In this document: one piece after another, positions 32,063-41,224 of the stretch
How positions within the stretch are numbered: position 1 is the stretch's first letter
How the letters are laid out: each line of letters opens with the position of its first letter
Assembly: GCA_945901045.1 (NCBI GenBank)
Contig: CAMDKK010000004.1
Location: 53,999-117,998, forward strand
Length of the DNA: 64,000 nt
Direction: 5' to 3'
DNA from: Limnohabitans sp. Rim8
GTDB taxonomy: Bacteria > Pseudomonadota > Gammaproteobacteria > Burkholderiales > Burkholderiaceae_C
The notes under the pieces: model-generated
Database searches by the model: none
Told to the model about the DNA's origin: nothing
Seen by the model: the letters and a program-made list of their open reading frames with translations, nothing else
Translations under genes and position numbers: made by a program

Positions 32063-32729
32063 GCCTGATTCCATTATTTCTGTTGCCCATGTATTCAAGT
32101 CGGTCACCGATTCGACGGGTACCTTAACTATTTTGCGTGATATTGATTTCACTTTGGCAGGAGGGGAAACTTTGGCCATTGTGGGCGCCTCCGGCTCTGG
32201 CAAAAGCACCTTGTTATCGATCATGGCGGGCTTGGATACGCCCTCACAAGGTTCGGTCCGGCTTGCAGGCCACGATTTGTTCAGTTTGACTGAGGACGAA
32301 CGCGCCCATGTGCGAGCACAGTACATGGGCTTTGTGTTTCAAAGCTTTCAGTTGATGGCCAATTTAACTGCGCTTGAAAATGTGATGCTTCCGTTGGAAT
32401 TGGCAGGGCGCAAAAATATCGTTCCCACAGCGACCGCTATGCTCAATCGGGTAGGGCTTGCCCAGAGGCTTCAGCATTACCCCAAAGTTCTGAGTGGTGG
32501 GGAGCAACAACGTGTTGCGTTGGCCAGAGCTTTTGTGATGCGTCCTCACATTTTGCTGGCAGACGAACCTACAGGCAGCCTGGACCATGCCACGGGGGAA
32601 ACCATTCTGAATCTGATGTTCGAACTGAACCAAGAGCAGGGGACGACCTTGGTTCTGGTCACGCACGATCCGCGCGTCGCTGAGCGATGCCAACAGCGAA
32701 TGGTGATCGAAGCCGGACAACAACGATAA
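32061..32729 (+). CDS. ybbA: ABC transporter ATP-binding protein, YbbA/LolD type
   Basis: 222-residue ATPase of the MacB/LolD class. Walker A is GASGSGKST (42-50), the Q loop is near GFVFQSFQL, the signature is LSGGEQQR, Walker B is HILLADEPT and the H loop is LVTHD. The ATG at 32061 is preceded by an in-frame TTG that is less likely. In E. coli the same neighbour pair (tesA/ybbA) is followed by the permease YbbP; here the next gene is rlmB and no FtsX-type permease is nearby, so the membrane partner must be elsewhere or absent. Candidate roles are lipoprotein or lipid-linked export, by family resemblance only. Confidence 0.9.
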   Translation: MPDSIISVAHVFKSVTDSTGTLTILRDIDFTLAGGETLAIVGASGSGKSTLLSIMAGLDTPSQGSVRLAGHDLFSLTEDERAHVRAQYMGFVFQSFQLMANLTALENVMLPLELAGRKNIVPTATAMLNRVGLAQRLQHYPKVLSGGEQQRVALARAFVMRPHILLADEPTGSLDHATGETILNLMFELNQEQGTTLVLVTHDPRVAERCQQRMVIEAGQQR

Positions 32730-32736
32730 TCAGGGG

Positions 32737-33474
32737 ATGTCATCTCCCAAAGTTTTATTCGGCTTTCATGCCGTTGGCGTGCGTTTAAAAACCGCGCCGC
32801 AGTCGGTCATTGAAATTTATTACGAAGCCACGCGACGAGACGCCAGAATGCGTCAGTTTCTTGAGCGTGCCAATGAAGCGGGTGCCAGGCTGATAGAGGC
32901 CGACAATCTTCGATTGGCCAAGTTGTGTGGCAGCCATGGGCATCAAGGTGTTGCCGCCCGTGTTGAGCCTGTAGCGCAAATCCATTCTTTGGATGATTTG
33001 CTTGACGCGGTCACCGGGCCTGCATTGTTATTGGTGTTGGACGGGATCACCGACCCCCACAACTTGGGCGCTTGTTTGCGGGTGGCTGATGGGGCAGGGG
33101 CACACGCCGTGATCGCCCCCAAAGACCATGCTGCAGGCATCAACGCCACGGTCGCCAAAGTGGCCAGCGGTGCGGCCGAAACCATGCCGTATTTCATGGT
33201 CACCAATTTGGCACGGACTTTGGGCGAACTGAAAGAACGCAGCATCTGGATCACAGGCACCAGTGACGATGCACCGAAAACTTTGTACCAAGTGGAATTT
33301 ACGGGTCCGACGGCCATCGTATTGGGCGCCGAAGGTGCAGGCATGCGTCAATTGACCCGTAAAACCTGTGATCAGTTGGTGCGTATTCCGATGCATGGCG
33401 CTGTTGAAAGTCTGAACGTCTCGGTGGCCAGCGGTGTCTGCTTGTACGAAGCCCTGCGCCAACGCGGCCTGTAA
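32737..33474 (+). CDS. rlmB: 23S rRNA (guanosine-2'-O-)-methyltransferase RlmB
   Basis: SpoU-family methyltransferase, 245 residues, that methylates the ribose of G2251 in 23S rRNA. An N-terminal L30e-like RNA-binding domain ([11 protein letters not shown] to VAARVEP) is followed by the trefoil-knot SAM domain: [40 protein letters not shown], and the final [25 protein letters not shown]. Start is ATG, seven bases after the ABC gene; coupling to that gene is likely incidental. Confidence 0.95.
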   Translation: MSSPKVLFGFHAVGVRLKTAPQSVIEIYYEATRRDARMRQFLERANEAGARLIEADNLRLAKLCGSHGHQGVAARVEPVAQIHSLDDLLDAVTGPALLLVLDGITDPHNLGACLRVADGAGAHAVIAPKDHAAGINATVAKVASGAAETMPYFMVTNLARTLGELKERSIWITGTSDDAPKTLYQVEFTGPTAIVLGAEGAGMRQLTRKTCDQLVRIPMHGAVESLNVSVASGVCLYEALRQRGL

Positions 33475-33492
33475 TTTTAAAATGAGTGAACC

Positions 33493-33840
33493 ATGAAAAT
33501 AGCTTTGAAAATTTCTGCCTCAGCTTTGGCTTTAGTTGCTTTGTTGTTGGTCGGCTGTACCCAAGAGCAACAAAACAAAATCAGCCGCGACATTCAGAAC
33601 TGGACTGGCACCAACGGTGTGCTTGAAATCTATGCGGGTGACAAGCTTGTTCGCCGGTTTTTAAAGGTCGACAAACTCAGCACGGCCTTAGGCACTGATG
33701 ACGGCAAAGCCCGCAATTACCGTTATGGCTACGGCGTGCTCGACGAAAACCTGAATATGCAAGTTGATCCCACTGAAAAGAAAGTTTATTTCGAATTCAG
33801 TGATTACTCCACGGTTGTTTTCTTCGAGAATCCTCACTGA
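33493..33840 (+). CDS. Small lipoprotein of unknown function
   Basis: 115 residues. A signal peptide of 21 residues (ALALVALLLV core) ends at lipobox LLVGC (C22), so the mature protein is probably lipid-anchored in the periplasm. The mature part contains a compact predicted beta-rich segment (NGVLEIYAGDKLVRRFLKVDK; KVYFEFSDYSTVVFFEN). I do not recognise a family. Charged and aromatic residues are balanced, and codon use resembles the neighbours. It is 18 bases after rlmB and converges with the chromate transporter genes (12 bases between stops). Confidence 0.78.
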   Translation: MKIALKISASALALVALLLVGCTQEQQNKISRDIQNWTGTNGVLEIYAGDKLVRRFLKVDKLSTALGTDDGKARNYRYGYGVLDENLNMQVDPTEKKVYFEFSDYSTVVFFENPH

Positions 33841-33852
33841 TCAACTGCGGTA

Positions 33853-34449
33853 CTAAATGACACCTAGCCCGCCCAAAAGGGCCCCTGCGCCCAGCATCCA
33901 CAGCATGTGCAGTTTGGTGCGCCAGACCAAAAAAGTGGTGCCAACCGTCAATACCCACAAAGGCCAGTCTCGGGCAGCTTGATGGTGTGCGGCAGTCAGT
34001 AACCAGCCTGTGCATAGCAAAAGCGCAATCACAATGGGGGCCATCCCTGCTTTGAAAGCTCTGACCGCTTGCATTTCCCGGTTGCGATGGGCCCAGCGTG
34101 TCGCGCTGTAAGTCAGCAGCGATGAGGGCAGCATGATGCCCAGCATGGTGGCGAGAACGCCGAGCATACCCAATGCCCATGCCGTGGGGCCGCTGACCAA
34201 ACCTCCCCCGGCATTCAATCCAACATTCCAGCCCATCAAGGCAACAAACAAAATATTGGGGCCGGGGGATGCTTGTGCAATCGCAATCGATGAGGTGAAT
34301 TGCAAGTCGGTGAGCCAATGCGTTTCGTCCACTAAATAGCGTTGCATCTCAGGTACGGTGGTGATGGAGCCGCCTACGCCGAGCAAAGACAAAGATGCAA
34401 ATTGCTGAAACAGATTCCAAAAGTCCTGTGCGGTCATCTCTACTGTCAT
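33853..34449 (-). CDS. chrA: Chromate transporter ChrA, short subunit 2
   Basis: 198-residue membrane protein of the short-chain CHR family, second of a two-gene pair. The conserved motif is AQASPGPNILFVALMGW, with FASLSLLGVGGSITTVPEMQR near the N-terminus, and about five further hydrophobic helices. Short CHR proteins are thought to pair to make one full transporter for chromate (CrO4 2-) efflux. The ATG at 34449 overlaps the stop of the first subunit by four bases (ATGA); a longer opening upstream lies within the first subunit in another frame. Substrate is inferred from family only. Confidence 0.87.
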   Translation of the reverse strand: MTVEMTAQDFWNLFQQFASLSLLGVGGSITTVPEMQRYLVDETHWLTDLQFTSSIAIAQASPGPNILFVALMGWNVGLNAGGGLVSGPTAWALGMLGVLATMLGIMLPSSLLTYSATRWAHRNREMQAVRAFKAGMAPIVIALLLCTGWLLTAAHHQAARDWPLWVLTVGTTFLVWRTKLHMLWMLGAGALLGGLGVI

Positions 34450-35069
34450 GACTGGGATCCCGTTTGTTGGCTCAAAGTCGCTCGGGCGAGTTTGTAATAG
34501 GCAAAGCCGCAAGCCAAAGAACCCAAGCCCAGCAGCACCCAAGCCAATGGCAAACGCAGAACGCCAACGCCAATGAAAGTCAGTACTGCAAATAAAACAC
34601 AAGCCCCCAAACCCATGACATTGCGGGGCAAGGCATGGGTCAACTTCAAACCGGTGGCTGTGATCAGTCCAGCAGCTACAGCGCCCATGCCGCGCAATGC
34701 ACCTTGTGCATAAGGGCTGTCCGATACACCACCAAACAATATAGCCAAGGCCAGCACCAGCACCAGCGGGATGCACATCAGACCCGCCAAAGCCGCCATC
34801 GCGCCTTGGACGCCAAAGTAGCGCCCGCCGATCATCAAACACAGGTTGACCACGTTAGGCCCCGGCATGATTTGCGCCACTGACCATTCTTCAACGAATT
34901 GCGTCTGCGTCATCCATCGCTTGCGGTCGACAAGGTCAAACTGCACGACGACCAAGACACCACCAAAACCTTTCAAGGCCATTTTGGAAAATGTGGTGAA
35001 TAACTCGGTCTTGGATTGAGGTCGGGCCAACACCATGTCAGGGATTGAAGAAAGGGGATTTTCTGCCAT
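34446..35069 (-). CDS. chrA: Chromate transporter ChrA, short subunit 1
   Basis: 207-residue integral membrane protein, first of the CHR pair. The N-terminus has FSKMALKGFGGVLVVVQFDLVDRKRW and the family motif AQIMPGPNVVNLCLMIG; about five or six hydrophobic helices follow. With the downstream gene it makes the two halves of the usual 400-residue ChrA, duplicated in inverted topology. The ATG at 35069 is the first of the reading frame. It is divergent from the radical SAM gene at 35223; the 153 bases between them show nothing recognisable beyond short AT-rich patches. Confidence 0.87.
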   Translation of the reverse strand: MAENPLSSIPDMVLARPQSKTELFTTFSKMALKGFGGVLVVVQFDLVDRKRWMTQTQFVEEWSVAQIMPGPNVVNLCLMIGGRYFGVQGAMAALAGLMCIPLVLVLALAILFGGVSDSPYAQGALRGMGAVAAGLITATGLKLTHALPRNVMGLGACVLFAVLTFIGVGVLRLPLAWVLLGLGSLACGFAYYKLARATLSQQTGSQS

Positions 35070-35222
35070 AGCTCAATTATCCATGCCGTGATGATCAATC
35101 CAGGCCAAGCAAGCCACGCCCACTTCGTTCAAGCTTTTGAATTTGCAGGCCCCAATACCCTCTTTGCTAACAAGTCCTCCTTGCAGGCCCTACACTAGAG
35201 GGTTATCCCCTAAAAACCGTTC

Positions 35223-37637
35223 ATGAACGCCTTCACTGACGTCTCTTTCTTTCCCCGCGATGCCAAACCGCTGACCAGTTACCGTCCCTACTGGGCGGCC
35301 CGCTTTGGTACGGCACCGTTTTTCCCCATGACGCGTGCGGAGATGGACAAACTCGGTTGGGACAGTTGCGACATCATCATCGTGACCGGGGACGCCTACG
35401 TCGACCACCCCAGTTTCGGCATGTCGGTGATCGGCCGTATGCTGGAAGGTCAAGGCTTTCGGGTGGGCATCATTGCCCAACCTGATTGGCAAAGTGCCGA
35501 TCCCTTCAAGGCGCTGGGCAAACCCAATTTGTTTTGGGGGGTGACTGCCGGCAACATGGATTCGATGATCAACCGCTACACGGCAGATCGCAAAATTCGC
35601 ACCGATGACGCCTATACCCCGGGTGATGTGGGGGGCAAGCGGCCTGACCGCGCCGCGATTGTTTACAGCCAGCGCTGCCGTGAAGCGTTCCCCGATGTGC
35701 CAATCGTGCTGGGCGGCATCGAAGGCTCATTGCGACGCATCGCCCACTATGACTATTGGTCAGACAAGGTTCGCCGCTCCGTGGTGGTAGACAGCAAATG
35801 TGATTTGCTTTTGTACGGCAATGCCGAGCGGGCGATTGTCGAGATTGCCCACCGTCTGGCGGCCCGTGAACCGGTTCAGAAAATCACCGATGTGCGCGGC
35901 ACCGCCTTTGTGCGGCGTGAAACCCCCGAAGGCTGGTTCGAAATCGACTCCACCAGCGTGGACACGCCCGGCCATGTGGAAGCGCACATTAACCCGTATT
36001 TGATGATTTCGGACCAAGCGCGGGAGCAGGGCGCCACTTGCGCGCGTGAGGAAGAAGCCAAAGATGTGGCCCATGGCGAAAACCAGAAGGTACAGACCTT
36101 GAAGTTTGTGCCCAACGCCGCCAACAACAGCACTGCTGCCATCGCTGGCAGGCCAGCTCCCACAGAAAAGCCAGTGGATGCAGGCGCCAGCCTGCTGGCA
36201 ATCAGCTCTGGCGCATCACTCCTGCGCGGCAAAGGCACGCACAAGGTGCCCCCGCGGGACAAAAGCGTCATCAGGTTGCCCAGCTACGAGCAGGTCAAGC
36301 AGGATGCCGTGCTTTACGCCCACGCCAACCGTGTTTTGCACTTGGAAACCAACCCCGGCAACGCACGCTGCCTCGTGCAAGCACACGGTGAAGGTCACAC
36401 CGCACGCGACGTGTGGATCACGCCGCCGCCCATCCCGCTCACCACCGCTGAGATGGACCACGTGTTCGATCTGCCCTATGCCCGCAGCCCGCATCCGCGG
36501 TATGCGGATGAACAAGGCAGCCACGACCATGCGACCAAAATCCCGGCATGGGAGATGATCCGCTTCAGCGTCAACATCATGCGCGGCTGCTTTGGCGGCT
36601 GCACGTTTTGTTCGATCACCGAACATGAAGGTCGCATCATCCAAAGCCGCAGTGAAGAATCGGTTATCAAGGAGATCGAGGACATTCGCGATAAAGTCAA
36701 AGGCTTTACCGGTGTCATCTCTGACCTTGGCGGACCCACGGCCAACATGTACCGCCTGGGTTGTAAAACGCCAGCCATTGAGGCGGCGTGTCGAAAACCA
36801 AGTTGTGTGTTTCCGGGTATTTGCCAGAACCTGACAACCGACCATGACCCGCTCATCAAGATGTACCGCCGTGCCAGGGCCTTGAAAGGGGTTAAAAAAA
36901 TCTTGATTGGCTCCGGCTTGCGGTATGACCTGGCGATTCAGTCACCTGCTTACGTGAAAGAGCTGGTCACGCACCATGTGGGGGGCTACTTGAAGATTGC
37001 CCCTGAACACACTGAATCAGGTCCGCTCGATAAGATGATGAAGCCAGGGATTGGCGCTTATGACCGGTTCAAAAGCATGTTTGACAAGTTCAGTGCCGAG
37101 GCGGGTAAAAAGCAGTTCTTGGTTCCTTATTTCATCGCCGCGCACCCGGGCACCAGCGATGAAGACATGATGCATCTGGCGGTGTGGCTCAAGAAAAATG
37201 GTTTCCGCGCTGACCAAGTCCAGACTTTCTACCCCAGCCCCATGGCCACAGCCACAGCCATGTACCACACCACCCGCAATCCTTTGCGCAAGATCACGCG
37301 CGACAGCGAAAAGGTGGATGTTGTCAAAGGTGAGCGCCGCCGCCGCCTGCACAAAGCTTTTTTGCGCTACCACGATGCCAACAATTGGCCTTTGTTGCGA
37401 GATGCACTCAAGACCATGGGCCGCTCGGACCTGATTGGCAATGGCAAGCACCATTTGATTCCGAGCTGGCAGCCGCTGGCCGAAGGGGGGTACCAAAGTG
37501 CCCGTCGCAAGAACAGCACACCCCCTACATCAGCTCCTGTGGCTGCAGTCAAAACAGCACCCGCCAAACCAGGGCAACCGCGCAAAGGTCAAATATTAAC
37601 GCAGCATACTGGCTTACCGCCTCGCCGTAAATCTTAA
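35223..37637 (+). CDS. YgiQ-family radical SAM protein
   Basis: 804-residue radical SAM enzyme of the YgiQ (UPF0313) family, whose substrate is unknown. The N-terminal part ([18 protein letters not shown]...; [12 protein letters not shown]) resembles a cobalamin-type fold; the 4Fe-4S motif is CFGGCTFC (C456, C460, C463), preceded by [10 protein letters not shown]-terminal segment ([29 protein letters not shown]) is typical. The protein is about 65 residues longer than E. coli YgiQ, owing to a variable insert near 265-345 rich in Ala, Pro, Asn and Lys. It converges with glnD (six bases between stops). Confidence 0.9.
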   Translation: MNAFTDVSFFPRDAKPLTSYRPYWAARFGTAPFFPMTRAEMDKLGWDSCDIIIVTGDAYVDHPSFGMSVIGRMLEGQGFRVGIIAQPDWQSADPFKALGKPNLFWGVTAGNMDSMINRYTADRKIRTDDAYTPGDVGGKRPDRAAIVYSQRCREAFPDVPIVLGGIEGSLRRIAHYDYWSDKVRRSVVVDSKCDLLLYGNAERAIVEIAHRLAAREPVQKITDVRGTAFVRRETPEGWFEIDSTSVDTPGHVEAHINPYLMISDQAREQGATCAREEEAKDVAHGENQKVQTLKFVPNAANNSTAAIAGRPAPTEKPVDAGASLLAISSGASLLRGKGTHKVPPRDKSVIRLPSYEQVKQDAVLYAHANRVLHLETNPGNARCLVQAHGEGHTARDVWITPPPIPLTTAEMDHVFDLPYARSPHPRYADEQGSHDHATKIPAWEMIRFSVNIMRGCFGGCTFCSITEHEGRIIQSRSEESVIKEIEDIRDKVKGFTGVISDLGGPTANMYRLGCKTPAIEAACRKPSCVFPGICQNLTTDHDPLIKMYRRARALKGVKKILIGSGLRYDLAIQSPAYVKELVTHHVGGYLKIAPEHTESGPLDKMMKPGIGAYDRFKSMFDKFSAEAGKKQFLVPYFIAAHPGTSDEDMMHLAVWLKKNGFRADQVQTFYPSPMATATAMYHTTRNPLRKITRDSEKVDVVKGERRRRLHKAFLRYHDANNWPLLRDALKTMGRSDLIGNGKHHLIPSWQPLAEGGYQSARRKNSTPPTSAPVAAVKTAPAKPGQPRKGQILTQHTGLPPRRKS

Positions 37638-37643
37638 TGGCTT

Positions 37644-40280
37644 TCAGTTGGACTGCAAGACTTGCAGCAGTTCCGTCTCAATCTCGATTTGCGCTTTGTT
37701 TTGCTGCAATGCGGGTCCACTGATCAAAAAGGTGTCCTCCACGCGTTCGCCCAGCGTGCTGATTTTGGCCAGTTGCAGGTTGATGCCGTGGTGGGCCAAT
37801 ACATTGGCAACGCTGTACAGTAAACCCAAACGGTCGCTGGCGGAAATGCTGAGTAACCAGCTTTGTGCTTTATCGTCAGGCTTTAAGGTCACACGGGGCT
37901 TGATGGGGAAACTTTTCACCCGCCGCGAGACGCGTCCTTTGACCGGGGTTGGCAAAGGGGCATGGCTGGCCACGGTTTTGGCTAATTCTGACTCCACCAT
38001 TGAAATCAATTCACGGTATTGTTCCGCCATCAGTGGCGTTATGAGCTGAAACGTGTCCAAGGCATAACCGTTGCGGGCGGTGTGAATTTTCGCATCCAAA
38101 ATACTCAGTCCGGATTGATCAAAAAAGCCGCAAATTCTTGCAAAAAGGTCCGGCTGATCAGGGGTATAGACCACCACCTGCATGCCTTCACCCAAAGGTG
38201 AAATACGGGCACGCACAATCGTTTTCTGCGGGCTTTCGATCTCTCCGGCGGCCGTGACCAAAGCCACATGGCGTGACAATTGCCGGGCATGCCAAGCAAT
38301 ATCACTGGCATCGTGGCGCATAAAGTAGCCGACATCCAGCGTATCCCACAAAGCCTTATGGCCTTGGTGAGGTTCCGCATGCAAGGCCAGCTCAACCAAA
38401 GCTTCACGTTTGCGTGATTCTATTTCTGCATTCGCATCCGGTGCGCGACCACCGAGTACACGCAGGGTCAGTTTGTACAGGTCTTCGAGGAGTTTGCCTT
38501 TCCACGCGTTCCAAACTTTGGGACTTGTGCCTCGGATGTCGGCCACGGTCAGCAAGTAAAGGGCCGTCAATTGCCGCTCATTGCCCACCCGTTTGGCAAA
38601 GGCATCAATGACATCGGGATCACTCAAGTCTTCTTTTTGGGCAACATGGCTCATGGTGAGGTGCTCGCCGACCAAAAAAGCGATCAACTGACTGTCTTGT
38701 TTGTCAATGTGGTGTTGTTTGCAAAATGTGAGTGCTTCGCTGACACCCAGTTTGGAGTGGTCACCCCCACGGCCTTTGGCAATGTCGTGAAACAGCGCGG
38801 CAATGTACAAAATCCAAGGCTTGTCCCAGCCTGCGGCCAATTGAGAACAAAACGGGTATTCATGCGCATGCTCTGCCATGAAAAAGCGGCGGGCATTGCG
38901 CAACACCATCAGAATGTGTTGATCGACTGTATAGGCATGAAACAAATCGTGCTGCATCTGACCCACGATACGGCGAAATACCCACAAATAGCGGCCCAGT
39001 ACCGAGGTCTGGTTCATCAGACGCGCCGCGTGAGTCAGACCTTGCGGATGCTGCAAAATCCGCAAGAATGTCTGCCGGTTCACGGGATCACTGCGAAATT
39101 GACCATTCATGATCGGGCGCACGTTGTAGAGTGCACGCAGAGTTCGAGCAGACAAGCCCTTGATACCGACTGTGGTTTGGTACAACTCGAAAGTCTCGAG
39201 AATGGCGTGGGGATGGCGATGGTACACATCGTCGCTGGCAACTTCAATGAGTCCCGATTTTTCAAAAAAACGCGCATTCAGCGGTTGCAGATCCGATGCG
39301 TTATCGCCAAGATCGGTTTTAAGGCGATCTTCAATGTTGAGCAGCAAGATTTGGTTAAGCTGAGTGACCGCTTTCGCAGCCCAATAGTATTCGCGCATCA
39401 ACTTTTCGCTGGCACGCTGGGCCAATCGGCCATCAGGCGTTTGTTCTGCGCTAAAGCCAAATGACTCGGCTACCGCGGTTTGCAAATCAAACACCAAGCG
39501 GTCTTCGCGGCGTTTCGAAATCAAATGAAGCCTTGCCCGAATCAATCCCAGCAGAGATTCGTTGCGTTTAATTTGTCGGGCTTCCAAGGGCGTGGCCAGT
39601 CCCTTGCGAGCCAACTCATCCCAGCTTTGTCCCAAGCCCGCTGCGCGGGCCACCCACAAAATGATTTGCAAATCACGCAAGCCGCCAGGTGACTCTTTGC
39701 AGTTGGGTTCCAATGCATAAGGCGTGTCTTCAAATTTTGTATGCCGTTGACTCAATTCCAATGTTTTGGCCACATAAAAGGCTTTGGGGTCCATCGCCGC
39801 TTGGTACTGTTTTTCAAATTGGGCGAACAGATTTTGAGGTCCTGTTATTTTGCGCGCCTCGAGCAGCGATGTTTGTACCGTGATGTCTTTGCCTGATTCG
39901 GCCAGACACTCACTCACGGTCCGCACACTGGCGCCAATTTCCAGGCCCACGTCCCAGCAACTGCCAATAAAGCGTTCCAATTGCGCTTGCAACGCAGGCG
40001 AATGCTCTGGCGATTGGTCTTCGGGAAGAAGCACCAGAACATCGACATCGGAATGCGGAAACAGTTCACCCCGGCCAAAACCGCCTACGGCCACTAAACA
40101 GACATCTGAGGCAAGTCCAGCTTGATGCCACAGGTCAATCAACACTTTGTCGACCAACAAGGCCAACTTATGCAAGGTAGATGGCAGGCTTCGCGTGCTG
40201 GCCTTGCAGTCAGCCAAATTTTGCAGCAGCGCTGCTTTGTCGCGTTTGTACGCTTCGCGCAACGAGGCTAATGCTGTCAT
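37644..40280 (-). CDS. glnD: Bifunctional uridylyltransferase/uridylyl-removing enzyme GlnD
   Basis: 878-residue sensor of glutamine that adds or removes UMP on PII proteins and so controls nitrogen metabolism. The nucleotidyltransferase active site [15 protein letters not shown] (66-80) is intact. The HD phosphohydrolase domain has [15 protein letters not shown], and two ACT domains are at the C-terminus ([25 protein letters not shown] and [20 protein letters not shown]). Start ATG lies one base after the map stop. map-glnD is a common proteobacterial pair, usually with rpsB upstream, which is not present here. Confidence 0.97.
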   Translation of the reverse strand: MTALASLREAYKRDKAALLQNLADCKASTRSLPSTLHKLALLVDKVLIDLWHQAGLASDVCLVAVGGFGRGELFPHSDVDVLVLLPEDQSPEHSPALQAQLERFIGSCWDVGLEIGASVRTVSECLAESGKDITVQTSLLEARKITGPQNLFAQFEKQYQAAMDPKAFYVAKTLELSQRHTKFEDTPYALEPNCKESPGGLRDLQIILWVARAAGLGQSWDELARKGLATPLEARQIKRNESLLGLIRARLHLISKRREDRLVFDLQTAVAESFGFSAEQTPDGRLAQRASEKLMREYYWAAKAVTQLNQILLLNIEDRLKTDLGDNASDLQPLNARFFEKSGLIEVASDDVYHRHPHAILETFELYQTTVGIKGLSARTLRALYNVRPIMNGQFRSDPVNRQTFLRILQHPQGLTHAARLMNQTSVLGRYLWVFRRIVGQMQHDLFHAYTVDQHILMVLRNARRFFMAEHAHEYPFCSQLAAGWDKPWILYIAALFHDIAKGRGGDHSKLGVSEALTFCKQHHIDKQDSQLIAFLVGEHLTMSHVAQKEDLSDPDVIDAFAKRVGNERQLTALYLLTVADIRGTSPKVWNAWKGKLLEDLYKLTLRVLGGRAPDANAEIESRKREALVELALHAEPHQGHKALWDTLDVGYFMRHDASDIAWHARQLSRHVALVTAAGEIESPQKTIVRARISPLGEGMQVVVYTPDQPDLFARICGFFDQSGLSILDAKIHTARNGYALDTFQLITPLMAEQYRELISMVESELAKTVASHAPLPTPVKGRVSRRVKSFPIKPRVTLKPDDKAQSWLLSISASDRLGLLYSVANVLAHHGINLQLAKISTLGERVEDTFLISGPALQQNKAQIEIETELLQVLQSN

Positions 40281-40281
40281 A

Positions 40282-41094
40282 TCAAGAAGCTTGTGGGGTC
40301 ATGAAATCCGGCAGCGCCGGGCTTCCAGCTGACAGGGTCAGTACTTCGTAGCCGGTCTCGGTCACCACCACAGTGTGTTCCCATTGAGCAGACAAGGAAT
40401 GGTCTTTGGTGACGATGGTCCAGCCATCGCCCATTTCTTTGATCTCGCGCTTGCCAGCGTTGATCATCGGCTCGATGGTGAAGACCATGCCGGGCACAAG
40501 TTGCACCAGGGTGCCAGGTTTGCCGTAATGCAGAACTTGGGGCTCTTCGTGAAAGCCACGACCTATGCCATGGCCACAAAATTCGCGCACCACCGAGAAG
40601 CCGTTGCCTTCGGCAAATTTCTGGATGGCGTGGCCAATGTCACCCAAGTAGGCGCCGGGTTTAACCTGCTCAATGCCTTTCCACATGGCCTCGTAGGTCA
40701 ACTTGGCCAAGCGCTTGGCTGCAATGGATGCCTCGCCAACCATGAACATTCGGCTGGTGTCGCCGTGCCAACCTTCCTTGATGGTGGTGATGTCGACATT
40801 CAGCGAGTCGCCTTTTTTGAGTGGCTTGTCGTTCGGGATACCGTGGCAGACCTGGTGGTTGATCGAGGTGCAGATCGACTTGGGGTATGGCTTGTAGCCA
40901 CCCGGCGCATAGTTCAGCGGGGCAGGGATGCACTTTTGCACATCCACCATATAGTCATGGCACAGTTTATCGATTTCGTTTGTTGTGATTCCGGGCTTGA
41001 TAAAGGGCTCGATAAAGTCCAGAACTTCAGCGGCCAACCGGCAAGCGACACGCATGCCTTCAATATCTTCGGCAGTTTTGATGGTGATGGTCAT
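40282..41094 (-). CDS. map: Methionine aminopeptidase, type I
   Basis: 270-residue metalloprotease that removes the initiator methionine. Metal ligands are visible in [19 protein letters not shown] (two Asp), [14 protein letters not shown] (His), and EPMIN and EHTVVVTE (two Glu). The N-terminal [20 protein letters not shown] is family-typical; the ATG at 41094 is chosen over an upstream in-frame start that would add eight unrelated residues. It is divergent from purL across 130 bases and is co-directional with glnD, one base apart. Confidence 0.96.
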   Translation of the reverse strand: MTITIKTAEDIEGMRVACRLAAEVLDFIEPFIKPGITTNEIDKLCHDYMVDVQKCIPAPLNYAPGGYKPYPKSICTSINHQVCHGIPNDKPLKKGDSLNVDITTIKEGWHGDTSRMFMVGEASIAAKRLAKLTYEAMWKGIEQVKPGAYLGDIGHAIQKFAEGNGFSVVREFCGHGIGRGFHEEPQVLHYGKPGTLVQLVPGMVFTIEPMINAGKREIKEMGDGWTIVTKDHSLSAQWEHTVVVTETGYEVLTLSAGSPALPDFMTPQAS

Positions 41095-41224
41095 GACTTG
41101 GATTATCCCACTGGCCATTTACCAAGAGAAATGTCAGGGTTTCCCCAGTTAAAATGGCTTTTTCCGGACAGCCCCATTCAGCGGCCCCGGCGCTGTTTTT
41201 CCTGTCTCTTCACAAGGCCACCTC

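Noticed and set aside
38571-39464. 297-codon frame opposite glnD
   Set aside because: Shadow of glnD; no domain and no plausible start context.
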